This document shows positions 1 through 7,055 of a DNA stretch of 33,419 bases, one piece after another. A program made the position numbers and the translations under genes. The notes beneath the pieces are model-generated. The model did no database searches. It saw nothing but the letters and a program-made list of their open reading frames with translations, and was not told the origin of the DNA. Source of the stretch: Bacteroidales bacterium UBA1219 (GTDB taxonomy: Bacteria > Bacteroidota > Bacteroidia > Bacteroidales > P3). The first letter of the stretch is position 1. Every line of letters starts with the position of its first letter. The DNA lies in contig DBXF01000030.1 in NCBI GenBank assembly GCA_002309295.1, positions 1-33,419 of the forward strand, written 5' to 3'.

Positions 1-1423
1 GGCTGTTGCTCAATGTCGGATTCTGCGAGGTGCTCCAGCACACGCCACGAGCGGTAACAGAATCTCCACCATCGCTGGTAACATTGCCGCCACTTGTAGC
101 TGTGGTAGAAGTTATGCCGCTGGCGGAAGTTGTTGTTACTGTGGGAGCAACAGCCGGTGTGGTAAAGGTAATCTGGTTGCCGTAGGACGTATCTACGGAG
201 TTTATGGCGTAGGCACGAACATAGTAGGTAGTTCCTGCGGAAAGACCTGTTATGCGGCTTGTAAAGCTGCCTGTGCCTGAGCTATCGGTGGTGTGGCTAC
301 CTCTAGCCGTAGGATTTTGCGATGTGCTCCAGCACACGCCGCGGGCTGTAACAGCAGCGCCTCCGTCGCTGGTAACATTGCCGCCGCATACCGCAGTGCT
401 GTCGGTAATATTACTAACAGTGTCGGTGGTTACGGTAGGTATTGTCAATGTTGTAATGGTGTCCTCATTGCCGTAGGCCGTTCCAAGATAGTTGGTGGCA
501 TAGGCTCGGATATAGTAGGTCGTTCCGGGTGTCAAGCCTGTGATATTGCTTGTAAAATGGCCTGTGCCTATGCTGTCGGAAGTGTGGTTGTCGCTTATGG
601 TTGGGTTGGAAGTTGTACTCCAGCACACACCACGGGCGAAAACAAGATCTCCGCCGTCGTTGGTAACATTGCCGCCGCATACCGCAGAGCTGTCGGTGAT
701 ATTTCTAACGGTGTCGGTGGTAACGGTGGGCAGAAAATCCACCAAATTGAAGAAATACAATGTAAGATTTTGGCTTGCTGTTTGCGGTTGCAATATCTCC
801 TGACTGGCGTAAACCGAATCGTTATGTGTAATATAGCCAACTATCTTCAAGGCGTCGCCGCTCTGAAAAGGATTGGCGGATTGTCGTTTATCCACAGTGC
901 TTGTCCCATGGTGGAAAATGGCATTTTCGGCACCTTGGCCGCGGTTGAGCAGTTTAACGGTGCTACGTCCCTGCGAGGTGGTAACGGCAAGCAGGTACAC
1001 CTGAGGATTTTGCAGATGCACCTCGAAAAGGTTGTTCCCTGCCGCAAGTGCCATCGAGCGTTCAGCGACTTTCTGTCCGGCAAGGTTATACACCTGCAAG
1101 GTTGCCTCTCCGCTTTGGGGCATAGTTACGGCCACGTTGGTAGTTCCATTGAAAGGATTGGGGTACGAAGTAATTTCGGCGGCAGAGCCTTGTGTCTCGG
1201 CAATACCTGTCTGGGCAAATGTAAGCACGGTGTCGGGATAGACAAGGGTCTCTGTCCACAAGCGGTTGATATTCTGTACTTTCACAGAGTCCAATTGCAC
1301 ATAGAGCATATTTTGATAGCCTCCAGGATTTGGCCTTGAGCCGGTAAAAGTGAGCGTGATGTTCTGCGAAATGGCGGTCAAAGCAAGGCTAATCACAGCC
1401 ACTAAAGTAAAGATTTTCTTCAT
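1..1423 (-). CDS. Secreted repeat protein with N-terminal sorting-like module (3' end off window)
   Basis: The frame is open from an ATG at 1423 to the window edge (474 codons), so the C-terminus is not seen. Residues 1-20 form a signal peptide ending in AISQ. Residues 85-160 look like a T9SS type A sorting module (SYPNPFNGTTNV, then VYNLAGQKV and a final VKLLN), but it lies near the N-terminus rather than at the end. From about residue 232 there are fibronectin III-like repeats of about 95 residues (232-325, 328-422, 427 onward) sharing GGNVTSDGG, ARGVCWST and GTTYY(I/V)RAYA; the first two carry a CGGNV/GVCW cysteine pair and the third lacks the first cysteine. It is probably exported to the periplasm or cell surface; the function is unknown. 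In my recollection such N-terminal regions often precede FISUMP-type domains in Bacteroidales, which cannot be seen here. A TATCTTTG promoter element lies just upstream. Confidence 0.85.
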   Translation of the reverse strand, partial: MKKIFTLVAVISLALTAISQNITLTFTGSRPNPGGYQNMLYVQLDSVKVQNINRLWTETLVYPDTVLTFAQTGIAETQGSAAEITSYPNPFNGTTNVAVTMPQSGEATLQVYNLAGQKVAERSMALAAGNNLFEVHLQNPQVYLLAVTTSQGRSTVKLLNRGQGAENAIFHHGTSTVDKRQSANPFQSGDALKIVGYITHNDSVYASQEILQPQTASQNLTLYFFNLVDFLPTVTTDTVRNITDSSAVCGGNVTNDGGDLVFARGVCWSTTSNPTISDNHTSDSIGTGHFTSNITGLTPGTTYYIRAYATNYLGTAYGNEDTITTLTIPTVTTDTVSNITDSTAVCGGNVTSDGGAAVTARGVCWSTSQNPTARGSHTTDSSGTGSFTSRITGLSAGTTYYVRAYAINSVDTSYGNQITFTTPAVAPTVTTTSASGITSTTATSGGNVTSDGGDSVTARGVCWSTSQNPTLSNS

Positions 1424-1456
1424 TTTATGCGTTTTATTATTTTTTTGATTATTTTG

Positions 1457-1464
1457 CAAAGATA
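1457..1464 (-). promoter_or_regulatory. Bacteroidetes -7 promoter element
   Basis: On the minus strand this reads TATCTTTG, a full match to the TAnnTTTG -7 element of the Bacteroidetes primary sigma factor, about 33 bases before the ATG at 1423. No clear TTTG -33 element is present at 19-21 bp spacing. Confidence 0.6.
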
Positions 1465-1512
1465 AGGATTTTTTGTAGAATGTAAGAAAGTGATTGATGG
1501 CGGTTGCAGGGA

Positions 1513-1547
1513 TTTCAACTTTCAACTTTCAACTTTCAATTTTCAAC
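1513..1547. repeat. Five tandem copies of a 7-bp unit
   Basis: Five consecutive heptamers tttcaac (the fourth is tttcaat) fill the space just beyond the stop codon of the nuclease gene at 1552. The array is short, AT-rich and noncoding, and probably arose by slippage. No function is implied. Confidence 0.8.
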
Positions 1548-1551
1548 TTTC

Positions 1552-2226
1552 TCAGCGGAGTTTTTTGCAGTAATCCTGAAAATCGCATTTGTAAGGTTCT
1601 TCGCACTGCGGACCCATCTCCACCTCGGGTTCCAAGCCTTGCAACACGTCGCGGAATTCGGCCAGACAACGCTCCACTTCGGGCAATCGCTCTTCGGCGA
1701 AAGCCTTGTAGTCGGTAACGGCGAAATCGGCCTCCCCCACCCTGTTCACAAGGTTGAAAGTACGTATGTTGCGCAAAGCGTTCTTGCAGACGTAGTACTG
1801 CACGCTCAAATCCCACTCGATGGCAGAATTGACCTTGTCGGAATGCTTCACCTCGAAAATGTCGTAAGTGCCGTCGGCGTTCTTGCGCAGCACGTCGGTA
1901 AGCACCAGCACGTCCTTGAACATGATTGCCGCCTCGAAAACCGTCACTTCTCCCTCGTTGCCAAGCAGTTGCGATGTGGCTTCGACATATTCGGGCGAGG
2001 TGTATTTGAACCTTTCTTTCATATTCACAGCACCGGGGAAAGTACTTTTGTAACGGGCTTCGAACTCAATACCGGAGGCGAAACGCGCACGGGTCTCGGC
2101 GTCGGGCGGAGTCTTGAGCGAAGATTTGTATTTGTCGAGAAACAGGATTTTCCGACACTGTATGCCTCGCACAAACGAGGTCTTGGAAAAGTTGTAGAAC
2201 GGTGTGTAACTTCTTTTTTTGAACAT
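1552..2226 (-). CDS. Cas4/RecB-like PD-(D/E)XK nuclease with probable Fe-S cluster
   Basis: This 224-residue protein has the layout of the RecB/Cas4 branch of PD-(D/E)XK nucleases and resembles the N-terminal nuclease part of DUF2779 proteins. Visible core: E98, D111 (LTDVL), E125-V-K127 and Q143 in VQYYV, the usual E, D, ExK and Q-Y motifs. C24 (QCRKILFLDKYK) plus C208, C214 and C220 near the C-terminus give the one-plus-three cysteine pattern that holds a 4Fe-4S cluster in Cas4 and AddB. It stands alone: no helicase domain, no DUF2779 C-terminal half, and no cas genes or CRISPR array nearby. Three bases separate its start from the stop of the CPBP protease gene, so the two are probably co-transcribed. 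Nuclease activity and metal cluster are inferred from motifs; the biological role is unknown. Confidence 0.8.
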   Translation of the reverse strand: MFKKRSYTPFYNFSKTSFVRGIQCRKILFLDKYKSSLKTPPDAETRARFASGIEFEARYKSTFPGAVNMKERFKYTSPEYVEATSQLLGNEGEVTVFEAAIMFKDVLVLTDVLRKNADGTYDIFEVKHSDKVNSAIEWDLSVQYYVCKNALRNIRTFNLVNRVGEADFAVTDYKAFAEERLPEVERCLAEFRDVLQGLEPEVEMGPQCEEPYKCDFQDYCKKLR

Positions 2227-2229
2227 CTT

Positions 2230-2847
2230 TTAACTTATTGGAAATAAAACAAATACCGAAACATCCCACAGGGCGTGCGACACCAGCACCGTTAGCAAGT
2301 TGCGGTTGTAGTAATAGATTGCGCTCCAGAAAAGTCCGCACACAAAGGCGGCCATGATGAGCATAAAATTCAGCGACGGCAGATGTACCAAACTGTATAT
2401 CAGAGTTGTAACGATTATCACCCACGGCGAGGCGATTTTCTTCGTCAGCTCGCTCTGCACCAGTCCGTGCCAGAAAATCTCCTCGGCAGGACCTATCACA
2501 AACAGCAGCAGCACGCCTATAATCAACTGGTTTTCACCCGTTTTCATGGCGTACACGTTGGCCACCTGTCCCTGCGCAAAATCGAACATCCGCACCGATA
2601 GGAAATTGCCCAGCCAGAACACTCCCCACAGCACCGCCGCCGAGCCAACACCGATGGCCAAATCCCTCCATAAAAAACGCATACCACTGATTATCAGCTT
2701 ACCACGCATTGCCAACGCCATTACCGTAAGCACTATTGCCGCAAGGCTCATCGCAAGCCAGAAATTGATGTAGCCCGCCGTTAGTGGCGAGAACATCAAA
2801 AACCAAAGCACAAAGGCCGTAACTATCGCAATGACAAGCTTTTTCAT
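2230..2847 (-). CDS. CPBP family intramembrane metalloprotease
   Basis: This is a 205-residue, strongly hydrophobic protein with several membrane segments. The Abi/CAAX-protease (CPBP) motifs are present: EEIFWH at 122-127, YSLVH at 151-155 and HALWD at 191-195, matching EExxxR, FxxxH and Hxxx(N/D). The arginine of motif 1 is replaced by H127 and the phenylalanine of motif 2 by tyrosine, while the glutamates and histidines expected to hold the metal remain. Family members process prenylated proteins or act in bacteriocin self-immunity and stress signalling; the substrate here cannot be told. It lies first in a two-gene unit with the downstream nuclease gene (3-base gap). Confidence 0.8.
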   Translation of the reverse strand: MKKLVIAIVTAFVLWFLMFSPLTAGYINFWLAMSLAAIVLTVMALAMRGKLIISGMRFLWRDLAIGVGSAAVLWGVFWLGNFLSVRMFDFAQGQVANVYAMKTGENQLIIGVLLLFVIGPAEEIFWHGLVQSELTKKIASPWVIIVTTLIYSLVHLPSLNFMLIMAAFVCGLFWSAIYYYNRNLLTVLVSHALWDVSVFVLFPIS

Positions 2848-2852
2848 TATTC

Positions 2853-2865
2853 TAACGATTCGTTA
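2853..2865. other. 13-bp palindrome just upstream of the CPBP start
   Basis: TAACGA-T-TCGTTA is a perfect inverted repeat ending six bases before the start codon at 2847. It could be an operator or an mRNA hairpin at the ribosome entry site, or chance in AT-rich DNA. No matching regulator is seen nearby. Confidence 0.3.
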
Positions 2866-2941
2866 TATTAGTTGTAACATCTAAAACCGCGAAAAAAAAC
2901 TAAAGTTTTTTGTTTTTTAGTGTTTTTCGATGTTTTTAATC

Positions 2942-2961
2942 AAACAGATGGCAATCTGTTT
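2942..2961. terminator. Hairpin downstream of menA
   Basis: AAACAGAT and ATCTGTTT form an 8-bp stem around a 4-base loop, about 60 bases past the menA stop. The T-run follows the stem on the plus strand; on the menA (minus) strand the tail is only TTTGATT, so as a menA terminator it is weak. The rest of the 2848-3021 gap is AT-rich and shows no gene. Confidence 0.4.
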
Positions 2962-3021
2962 TTTTTGTGTGTTCAAATCAATTTGTTAGCTTCGTGTGAT
3001 TAGTATTCAAAAATATATGTT

Positions 3022-3921
3022 TCAGATGACAAATGCGGAGATTACCAACGAAATGGCGAGCAGCAGGGAGCACAGCAGCACCAGCTTGGCCGAATCGCCG
3101 TCAAGGGTGGCTATATCCTCAGGCTTTTCGCCCGCTTTCATCGTTTTGATGTTTTTCAACGCTATGGGCAACGACAGCAGCACCGCCAAAGCGGGCCACG
3201 GCAGGACCTTTGTTATAACTAACACAATTACAAACATATACGGCAGAAGCTCCAGCACTGCGTAATACACTTTGCTCGCTTTCAGGCCGATGCACATGGC
3301 AAAGGTGCGTGTGCCGGCGGCACGGTCTATCTCGCGGTCGCGGGTGTTGTTGGCGTGCAGTATGCCAACCACCTGAAAACCAACGGGACACGCCACAAGC
3401 AGCAGTGGCACGTCAACACCACCGAGCACGGCAAACGAGGTGCCGAGGGGTATCAGCACGCCGAAGATAAGGAATACGTCCAAATCGCCTAAAGCGTTGT
3501 ATTTCAAAAAGGAATAAAGGAACGTCAGCACAAAGCCGGCCATGCCCACGTACAGCACTCCGAGGTTGGTGCGACACACTATCCAGATGCCGAGCGCCAC
3601 GCCCACAAGTCCCAGCACGATGCCGTACCAAAGTATGGTCTTGGGCTTGAATACCCCGTTGATAATCAGCAGGTTGGTCTGTCCGATATTATTCTCGCTG
3701 TCCACCCCTTTCTTGTAGTCGAAATAGTCGCTTACAAGGTTGCCCGAGAAATGGAAAATCAATGCGCCAAGCACGCAAGCCACAGCCACGAGCCAATCCA
3801 CCGAGCCGAGATTGCCGATATGTGAGAAAAAGATGTAGGCCACAGCCACCAGAGCGGGCATTGTGGAGGCCGGGAACGACCACGGACGTACCGCCAGAAA
3901 CCATTGTTTTACCGTTGCCAT
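3022..3921 (-). CDS. menA: 1,4-dihydroxy-2-naphthoate polyprenyltransferase
   Basis: This UbiA-superfamily membrane prenyltransferase attaches the isoprenoid tail to 1,4-dihydroxy-2-naphthoate, the membrane-bound step of menaquinone synthesis. The 299-residue form starting MATVKQW is chosen over an in-frame start at 4053 because it gives the normal family length and N-terminus, and because the promoter element at 3952-3959 would lie inside the longer form. Two aspartate-rich motifs are visible: NLVSDYFDYKKG (61-72; N61, D65, D68) and NNTRDREIDRAAGTRT (191-206), the second being the MenA-type signature. Eight or nine hydrophobic segments follow. The other men genes are not in the window. It is transcribed divergently from dsbD, with a 34-bp palindrome between the two promoters. 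Confidence 0.92.
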   Translation of the reverse strand: MATVKQWFLAVRPWSFPASTMPALVAVAYIFFSHIGNLGSVDWLVAVACVLGALIFHFSGNLVSDYFDYKKGVDSENNIGQTNLLIINGVFKPKTILWYGIVLGLVGVALGIWIVCRTNLGVLYVGMAGFVLTFLYSFLKYNALGDLDVFLIFGVLIPLGTSFAVLGGVDVPLLLVACPVGFQVVGILHANNTRDREIDRAAGTRTFAMCIGLKASKVYYAVLELLPYMFVIVLVITKVLPWPALAVLLSLPIALKNIKTMKAGEKPEDIATLDGDSAKLVLLCSLLLAISLVISAFVI

Positions 3922-3951
3922 ATTACAAATCGATATTAGTTTTTCGAGTTG

Positions 3952-3959
3952 CAAAAATA
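3952..3959 (-). promoter_or_regulatory. Bacteroidetes -7 element for menA
   Basis: The minus strand reads TATTTTTG, matching TAnnTTTG, about 30 bases upstream of the chosen menA ATG at 3921. This supports the shorter start. No convincing -33 element is seen. Confidence 0.55.
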
Positions 3960-4038
3960 CGCAAAAAAATCGAATTGTGGATGGGATTTTTTGAACACGA
4001 ATCTTGCAAACAACGGCGTTTGGTGAAAATGTCCCATA

Positions 4039-4072
4039 GTTGTAGAGACGCACGGCCGTGCGTCTCTACAAC
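4039..4072. repeat. 34-bp perfect palindrome (TAGAGACG-arm family)
   Basis: A perfect 17+17 bp inverted repeat centred between 4055 and 4056, with outer arms GTTGTAGAGACG / CGTCTCTACAAC and a GC-rich core. It sits between the divergent menA and dsbD promoters. A second copy with the same arm sequence and the same 10-base spacing between arms is at 22954-22979, so this is a dispersed palindromic element rather than a chance hairpin. Confidence 0.85.
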
Positions 4073-4122
4073 AACAGAATGCGTCATTATTTAAGAAATT
4101 TATACGTTTCAAAAAAAAATCG

Positions 4123-4130
4123 TATATTTG
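4123..4130 (+). promoter_or_regulatory. Bacteroidetes -7 element for dsbD
   Basis: TATATTTG matches TAnnTTTG and lies 33 bases before the ATG at 4164. TTTA at 4099-4102, 20 bp upstream, is a near match to the TTTG -33 box. The position argues against an in-frame start at 4128, which lies within the element. Confidence 0.6.
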
Positions 4131-4163
4131 CAGTTCGTTTCAACGACATTAACATATAATTAT

Positions 4164-6236
4164 ATGAGAACATTTTTCGGCAAAAAAGCTACCGCCCTGC
4201 TGCTCGCGCTCTGCTTTGCAGCAACGAGTTTCGCACAATTCGAGAGCCACGCTCACTGGAATCTGAAAACCAAGACCATCTCCGACGACGAAGTGGAGTT
4301 GCAGTTCACCGCCACCCTTGACAACGGCTGGCATATCTACTCGCAGCACACCGACCCCAACGGTCCCATAGGCATCTCGTTCCAGTTCGATAACTCGAAG
4401 GACTACAAGCGTTTAAGCAACGTAAAAGAGCCCAAGGCTCACGAGGAGTTCGACGATATGTTCAAATGCACGGTACGCTCGTTCGACAAAAGCGTCACCT
4501 TCCGCCAACGTATCAAAGTGCTGACTGACAAGGATTTCAAAGTTACCGGCACCATGTCGTACCAGCTGTGCAACGACGGTAGCTGCATCCCGCCCGACGA
4601 CGAGCCTTTCTCGTTCAACGTAAAAGGAGTCAAACTGCCCGACACCACCGCCGTAGCTGTTGCCGATACCACTGTAACCGACACCGTTGCCACCACTGAC
4701 GAAAACACCGACACAGCGGCCGTCACCGCCGTTGCCGACACCAAATCCGACAACGAGAAAAAAGATAAAGAAAAATCCCTCTTAATCATTTTCCTTCTTG
4801 CCTTAGGCGGCGGCATTCTCACCATGTTCACCCCTTGCGTGTTCCCCATGATACCTATGACGGTGAATTTCTTTATGCACAATTCGGGAAACAAGCGTAA
4901 AGGCCGCCGTCAGGCGTGGTTCTTTGGCTTCAGCATTGTGTTTATCTTTGCTGTAATAGGAGGCGTTTTGTCTGCTCTGCTTGGTCCTGAAGAACTGAAC
5001 ACAATAGCCACAAACTGGATTCCCAATCTCATATTCTTTGCTATTTTCTTCGTATTTGCACTGAGTTTCTTCGGACTTTTCGAGATAAAGATGCCTGAAA
5101 AATGGATCAACGGCAGCGACAAGCAGGCCGACAAGGGCGGTTTGCTCGCACCTTTCTTCATAGCCCTAACCACAGTGCTTGTCTCCTTTAGCTGCACAGG
5201 TCCTATCATCGGTGGCGCTCTCGTCGGTCTCACTACAACAGCAGGTGCCGATGCAGAGACTGCAAACCGTTGGGTGTCGTTGCTCGTAATGCTGGGATTT
5301 GGCATCGGTTTTGCCGCACCTTTCACACTACTGGCTTTCTTTCCCCAGTTCCTCAAAAACATGAAGTCGGGCAGCTGGCTCAACACCGTCAAAGTATCGT
5401 TCGCTTTCATCGAGCTGGCCTTTGGATTGAAATTTTTGCAAATGGCCGACATAGACCGCAACTGGGGATTGCTACCCCGCGACATATACCTCGCCCTATG
5501 GATTGTCATCTTTGGATTATGGGGATTATACCTTCTTGGCAAAATACGTTTCAAAGGCGATGAAGAAATGAAACATATAGGCATTGGCCGCCTGATGCTC
5601 GCCATCCTCGACCTCGCATTTGTGGTTTATATGATTCCAGGCCTTTGGGGTGCCGAACTCAAAGCTTTGTCCGGATTAGTTCCTCCGTTTAACAGCCAGG
5701 AATTTTCCATACAAAAAGTGGTTAAAGAATTCAGCAACAACGATAAGGGAAGCCTACCCTCCGACCGCAAATATGCCGACCGTCTGTCTGAGCACACCCC
5801 TATGGGCTTTGAGGCATTCTACGACCTCGAAGAGGCCAAGGCATACGCACGCGAGCAAGGCAAGCCTGTTTTCATCGACTTTACAGGCAAAAACTGTGGC
5901 AACTGCCGTGAAATGGAACACTATATATGGCCGGAACCCAAGGTGAAGGAACTACTTACCAACGAGTTCATCATTGTTTCCCTCTTTACAGACGAAAACA
6001 CCATCGACCTTCCTGAAAGCGAATGGGTTACCGATGACAGAGGCAGAACTCTCAAAACGCTTGGCCGCCGCAACGGATACCTCCAACGCAGCCAATTCAA
6101 TATGAACGCACAACCTTACTACGTTGTCATCAACTCCGACGGCAAAGTGCTTACCAAAGAGAACTACAAGTACGACCGCGACGTGCAGAAATTCGTCGAC
6201 TGGCTGAACGAAGGTCTCGCCAACTTCAAAAAATAA
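4164..6236 (+). CDS. dsbD: Thiol:disulfide interchange protein DsbD
   Basis: DsbD carries electrons from cytoplasmic thioredoxin across the inner membrane to reduce periplasmic disulfides. The protein is 690 residues from the ATG at 4164, which opens a clear signal peptide (residues 1-25, ending FAQ). The N-terminal substrate-interacting domain (about 26-155) holds the cysteine pair C136/C141 (LCNDGSC). A Thr/Ala/Asp-rich then Lys-rich linker (about 160-204) leads into the eight-helix membrane domain with its redox cysteines C225 (MFTPCVFP) and C344 (SFSCTGP). The C-terminal thioredoxin-like domain has CGNC at 578-581. All three redox modules are intact. The PAP2 gene follows after 17 bases and is probably co-transcribed. 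Confidence 0.95.
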   Translation: MRTFFGKKATALLLALCFAATSFAQFESHAHWNLKTKTISDDEVELQFTATLDNGWHIYSQHTDPNGPIGISFQFDNSKDYKRLSNVKEPKAHEEFDDMFKCTVRSFDKSVTFRQRIKVLTDKDFKVTGTMSYQLCNDGSCIPPDDEPFSFNVKGVKLPDTTAVAVADTTVTDTVATTDENTDTAAVTAVADTKSDNEKKDKEKSLLIIFLLALGGGILTMFTPCVFPMIPMTVNFFMHNSGNKRKGRRQAWFFGFSIVFIFAVIGGVLSALLGPEELNTIATNWIPNLIFFAIFFVFALSFFGLFEIKMPEKWINGSDKQADKGGLLAPFFIALTTVLVSFSCTGPIIGGALVGLTTTAGADAETANRWVSLLVMLGFGIGFAAPFTLLAFFPQFLKNMKSGSWLNTVKVSFAFIELAFGLKFLQMADIDRNWGLLPRDIYLALWIVIFGLWGLYLLGKIRFKGDEEMKHIGIGRLMLAILDLAFVVYMIPGLWGAELKALSGLVPPFNSQEFSIQKVVKEFSNNDKGSLPSDRKYADRLSEHTPMGFEAFYDLEEAKAYAREQGKPVFIDFTGKNCGNCREMEHYIWPEPKVKELLTNEFIIVSLFTDENTIDLPESEWVTDDRGRTLKTLGRRNGYLQRSQFNMNAQPYYVVINSDGKVLTKENYKYDRDVQKFVDWLNEGLANFKK

Positions 6237-6253
6237 ACCACATCCATCGTATT

Positions 6254-7009
6254 GTGGAAAAGGTTAAAAACCAACATATTACGAGCACAGGACGGCATAT
6301 CCGTACAACTGCGTTACTCGCATTGTGTATATTGCTGATTTTCAAACCATTGAAAGCCCAGCAGAATTGGTACGACTACGCAGTGCCGGCTACTTTCGTA
6401 ACACTTGGATTCATAGGAGTTTACAACACCACTTTGTGCGATTTCAAGGAGGACGTGAACCGCAACCTCTGCGACCTGCGCGGCGACAACTACCTCCATT
6501 TTGACGATTACGTGCAGTACCTCCCCGCAACCTATTTCGTGTTGGGCGATTACGTCGGCACTCCGTCGAAACACAACATCAACGAGCGCATTTTGCTCAC
6601 CGCCACCGCCGCCATACTTACCACGGCCATTGTGCAGGGCATAAAATTCGGTGTAGGGGAGCCGCGTCCCGACACCAAAGCACACACATCCTTCCCTTCG
6701 GGGCACACCGCCACCGCCTTTATGGGCGCCACGCTGGTGTGGCACTCCTACGGTCCTGCCGTGGGCTTGGGGGCCTACACCGTGGCAGCGGGCATAGGCT
6801 TTTTGCGTATGTACAACGAGCGTCACTGGCTCAACGACGTGGTTGCCGGAGCGGGAGTGGGAATGCTTGCCGCCAACCTATCGTACCTGCTTCTGCCGTG
6901 GGAGAAAAGCTGGTTCAAGCACAAGAAATCGACAAAAGTGGAGATGTCGCTGCTGCCTTACTGCGGACAGTACTGCGAAACGGGGCTTGCGTTGAATGTA
7001 AGGTTTTAA
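6254..7009 (+). CDS. PAP2-family membrane phosphatase
   Basis: This 251-residue protein belongs to the type 2 phosphatidic acid phosphatase superfamily, which removes phosphate from lipid phosphates such as phosphatidate or undecaprenyl diphosphate. The three catalytic motifs are complete: K131...R138-P139 (KFGVGEPRP), S149-G150-H151 (PSGHT) and R185-x5-H191-xxx-D195 (RMYNERHWLND). A hydrophobic stretch at 18-35 ends in KAQQ and looks like a signal peptide, and more membrane segments surround the motifs. The start is a GTG; no ATG is available before the signal segment. It sits 17 bases after dsbD. The substrate is not decidable; a role in recycling a lipid carrier or in lipid A modification is possible. 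Confidence 0.85.
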   Translation: MEKVKNQHITSTGRHIRTTALLALCILLIFKPLKAQQNWYDYAVPATFVTLGFIGVYNTTLCDFKEDVNRNLCDLRGDNYLHFDDYVQYLPATYFVLGDYVGTPSKHNINERILLTATAAILTTAIVQGIKFGVGEPRPDTKAHTSFPSGHTATAFMGATLVWHSYGPAVGLGAYTVAAGIGFLRMYNERHWLNDVVAGAGVGMLAANLSYLLLPWEKSWFKHKKSTKVEMSLLPYCGQYCETGLALNVRF

Positions 7010-7024
7010 GAATATAAAAAACGG

Positions 7025-7055
7025 GCGAGATCGATTACTCTATCTCACTTTTTTC
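7025..7055. terminator. Convergent bidirectional terminator
   Basis: A 7-bp stem (7025-7031 with 7042-7048, one G-T pair) and 10-base loop lies between the ends of the PAP2 gene and the Sel1 gene. A T6 run follows it on the plus strand, and a run of Ts (plus-strand As at 7016-7021) lies a few bases beyond on the minus strand. It overlaps the stop codon of the Sel1 gene. Confidence 0.5.

Noticed and set aside
293..1339. Plus-strand frame of 348 codons at the left edge
   Set aside because: It is the antisense of the FN3-like repeat gene; the minus-strand frame has a signal peptide, a promoter and recurring domain motifs.
1552..2226. CRISPR-associated cas4
   Set aside because: The Cas4-like motif set is real, but no CRISPR array or other cas gene is present, so a CRISPR role is not claimed.
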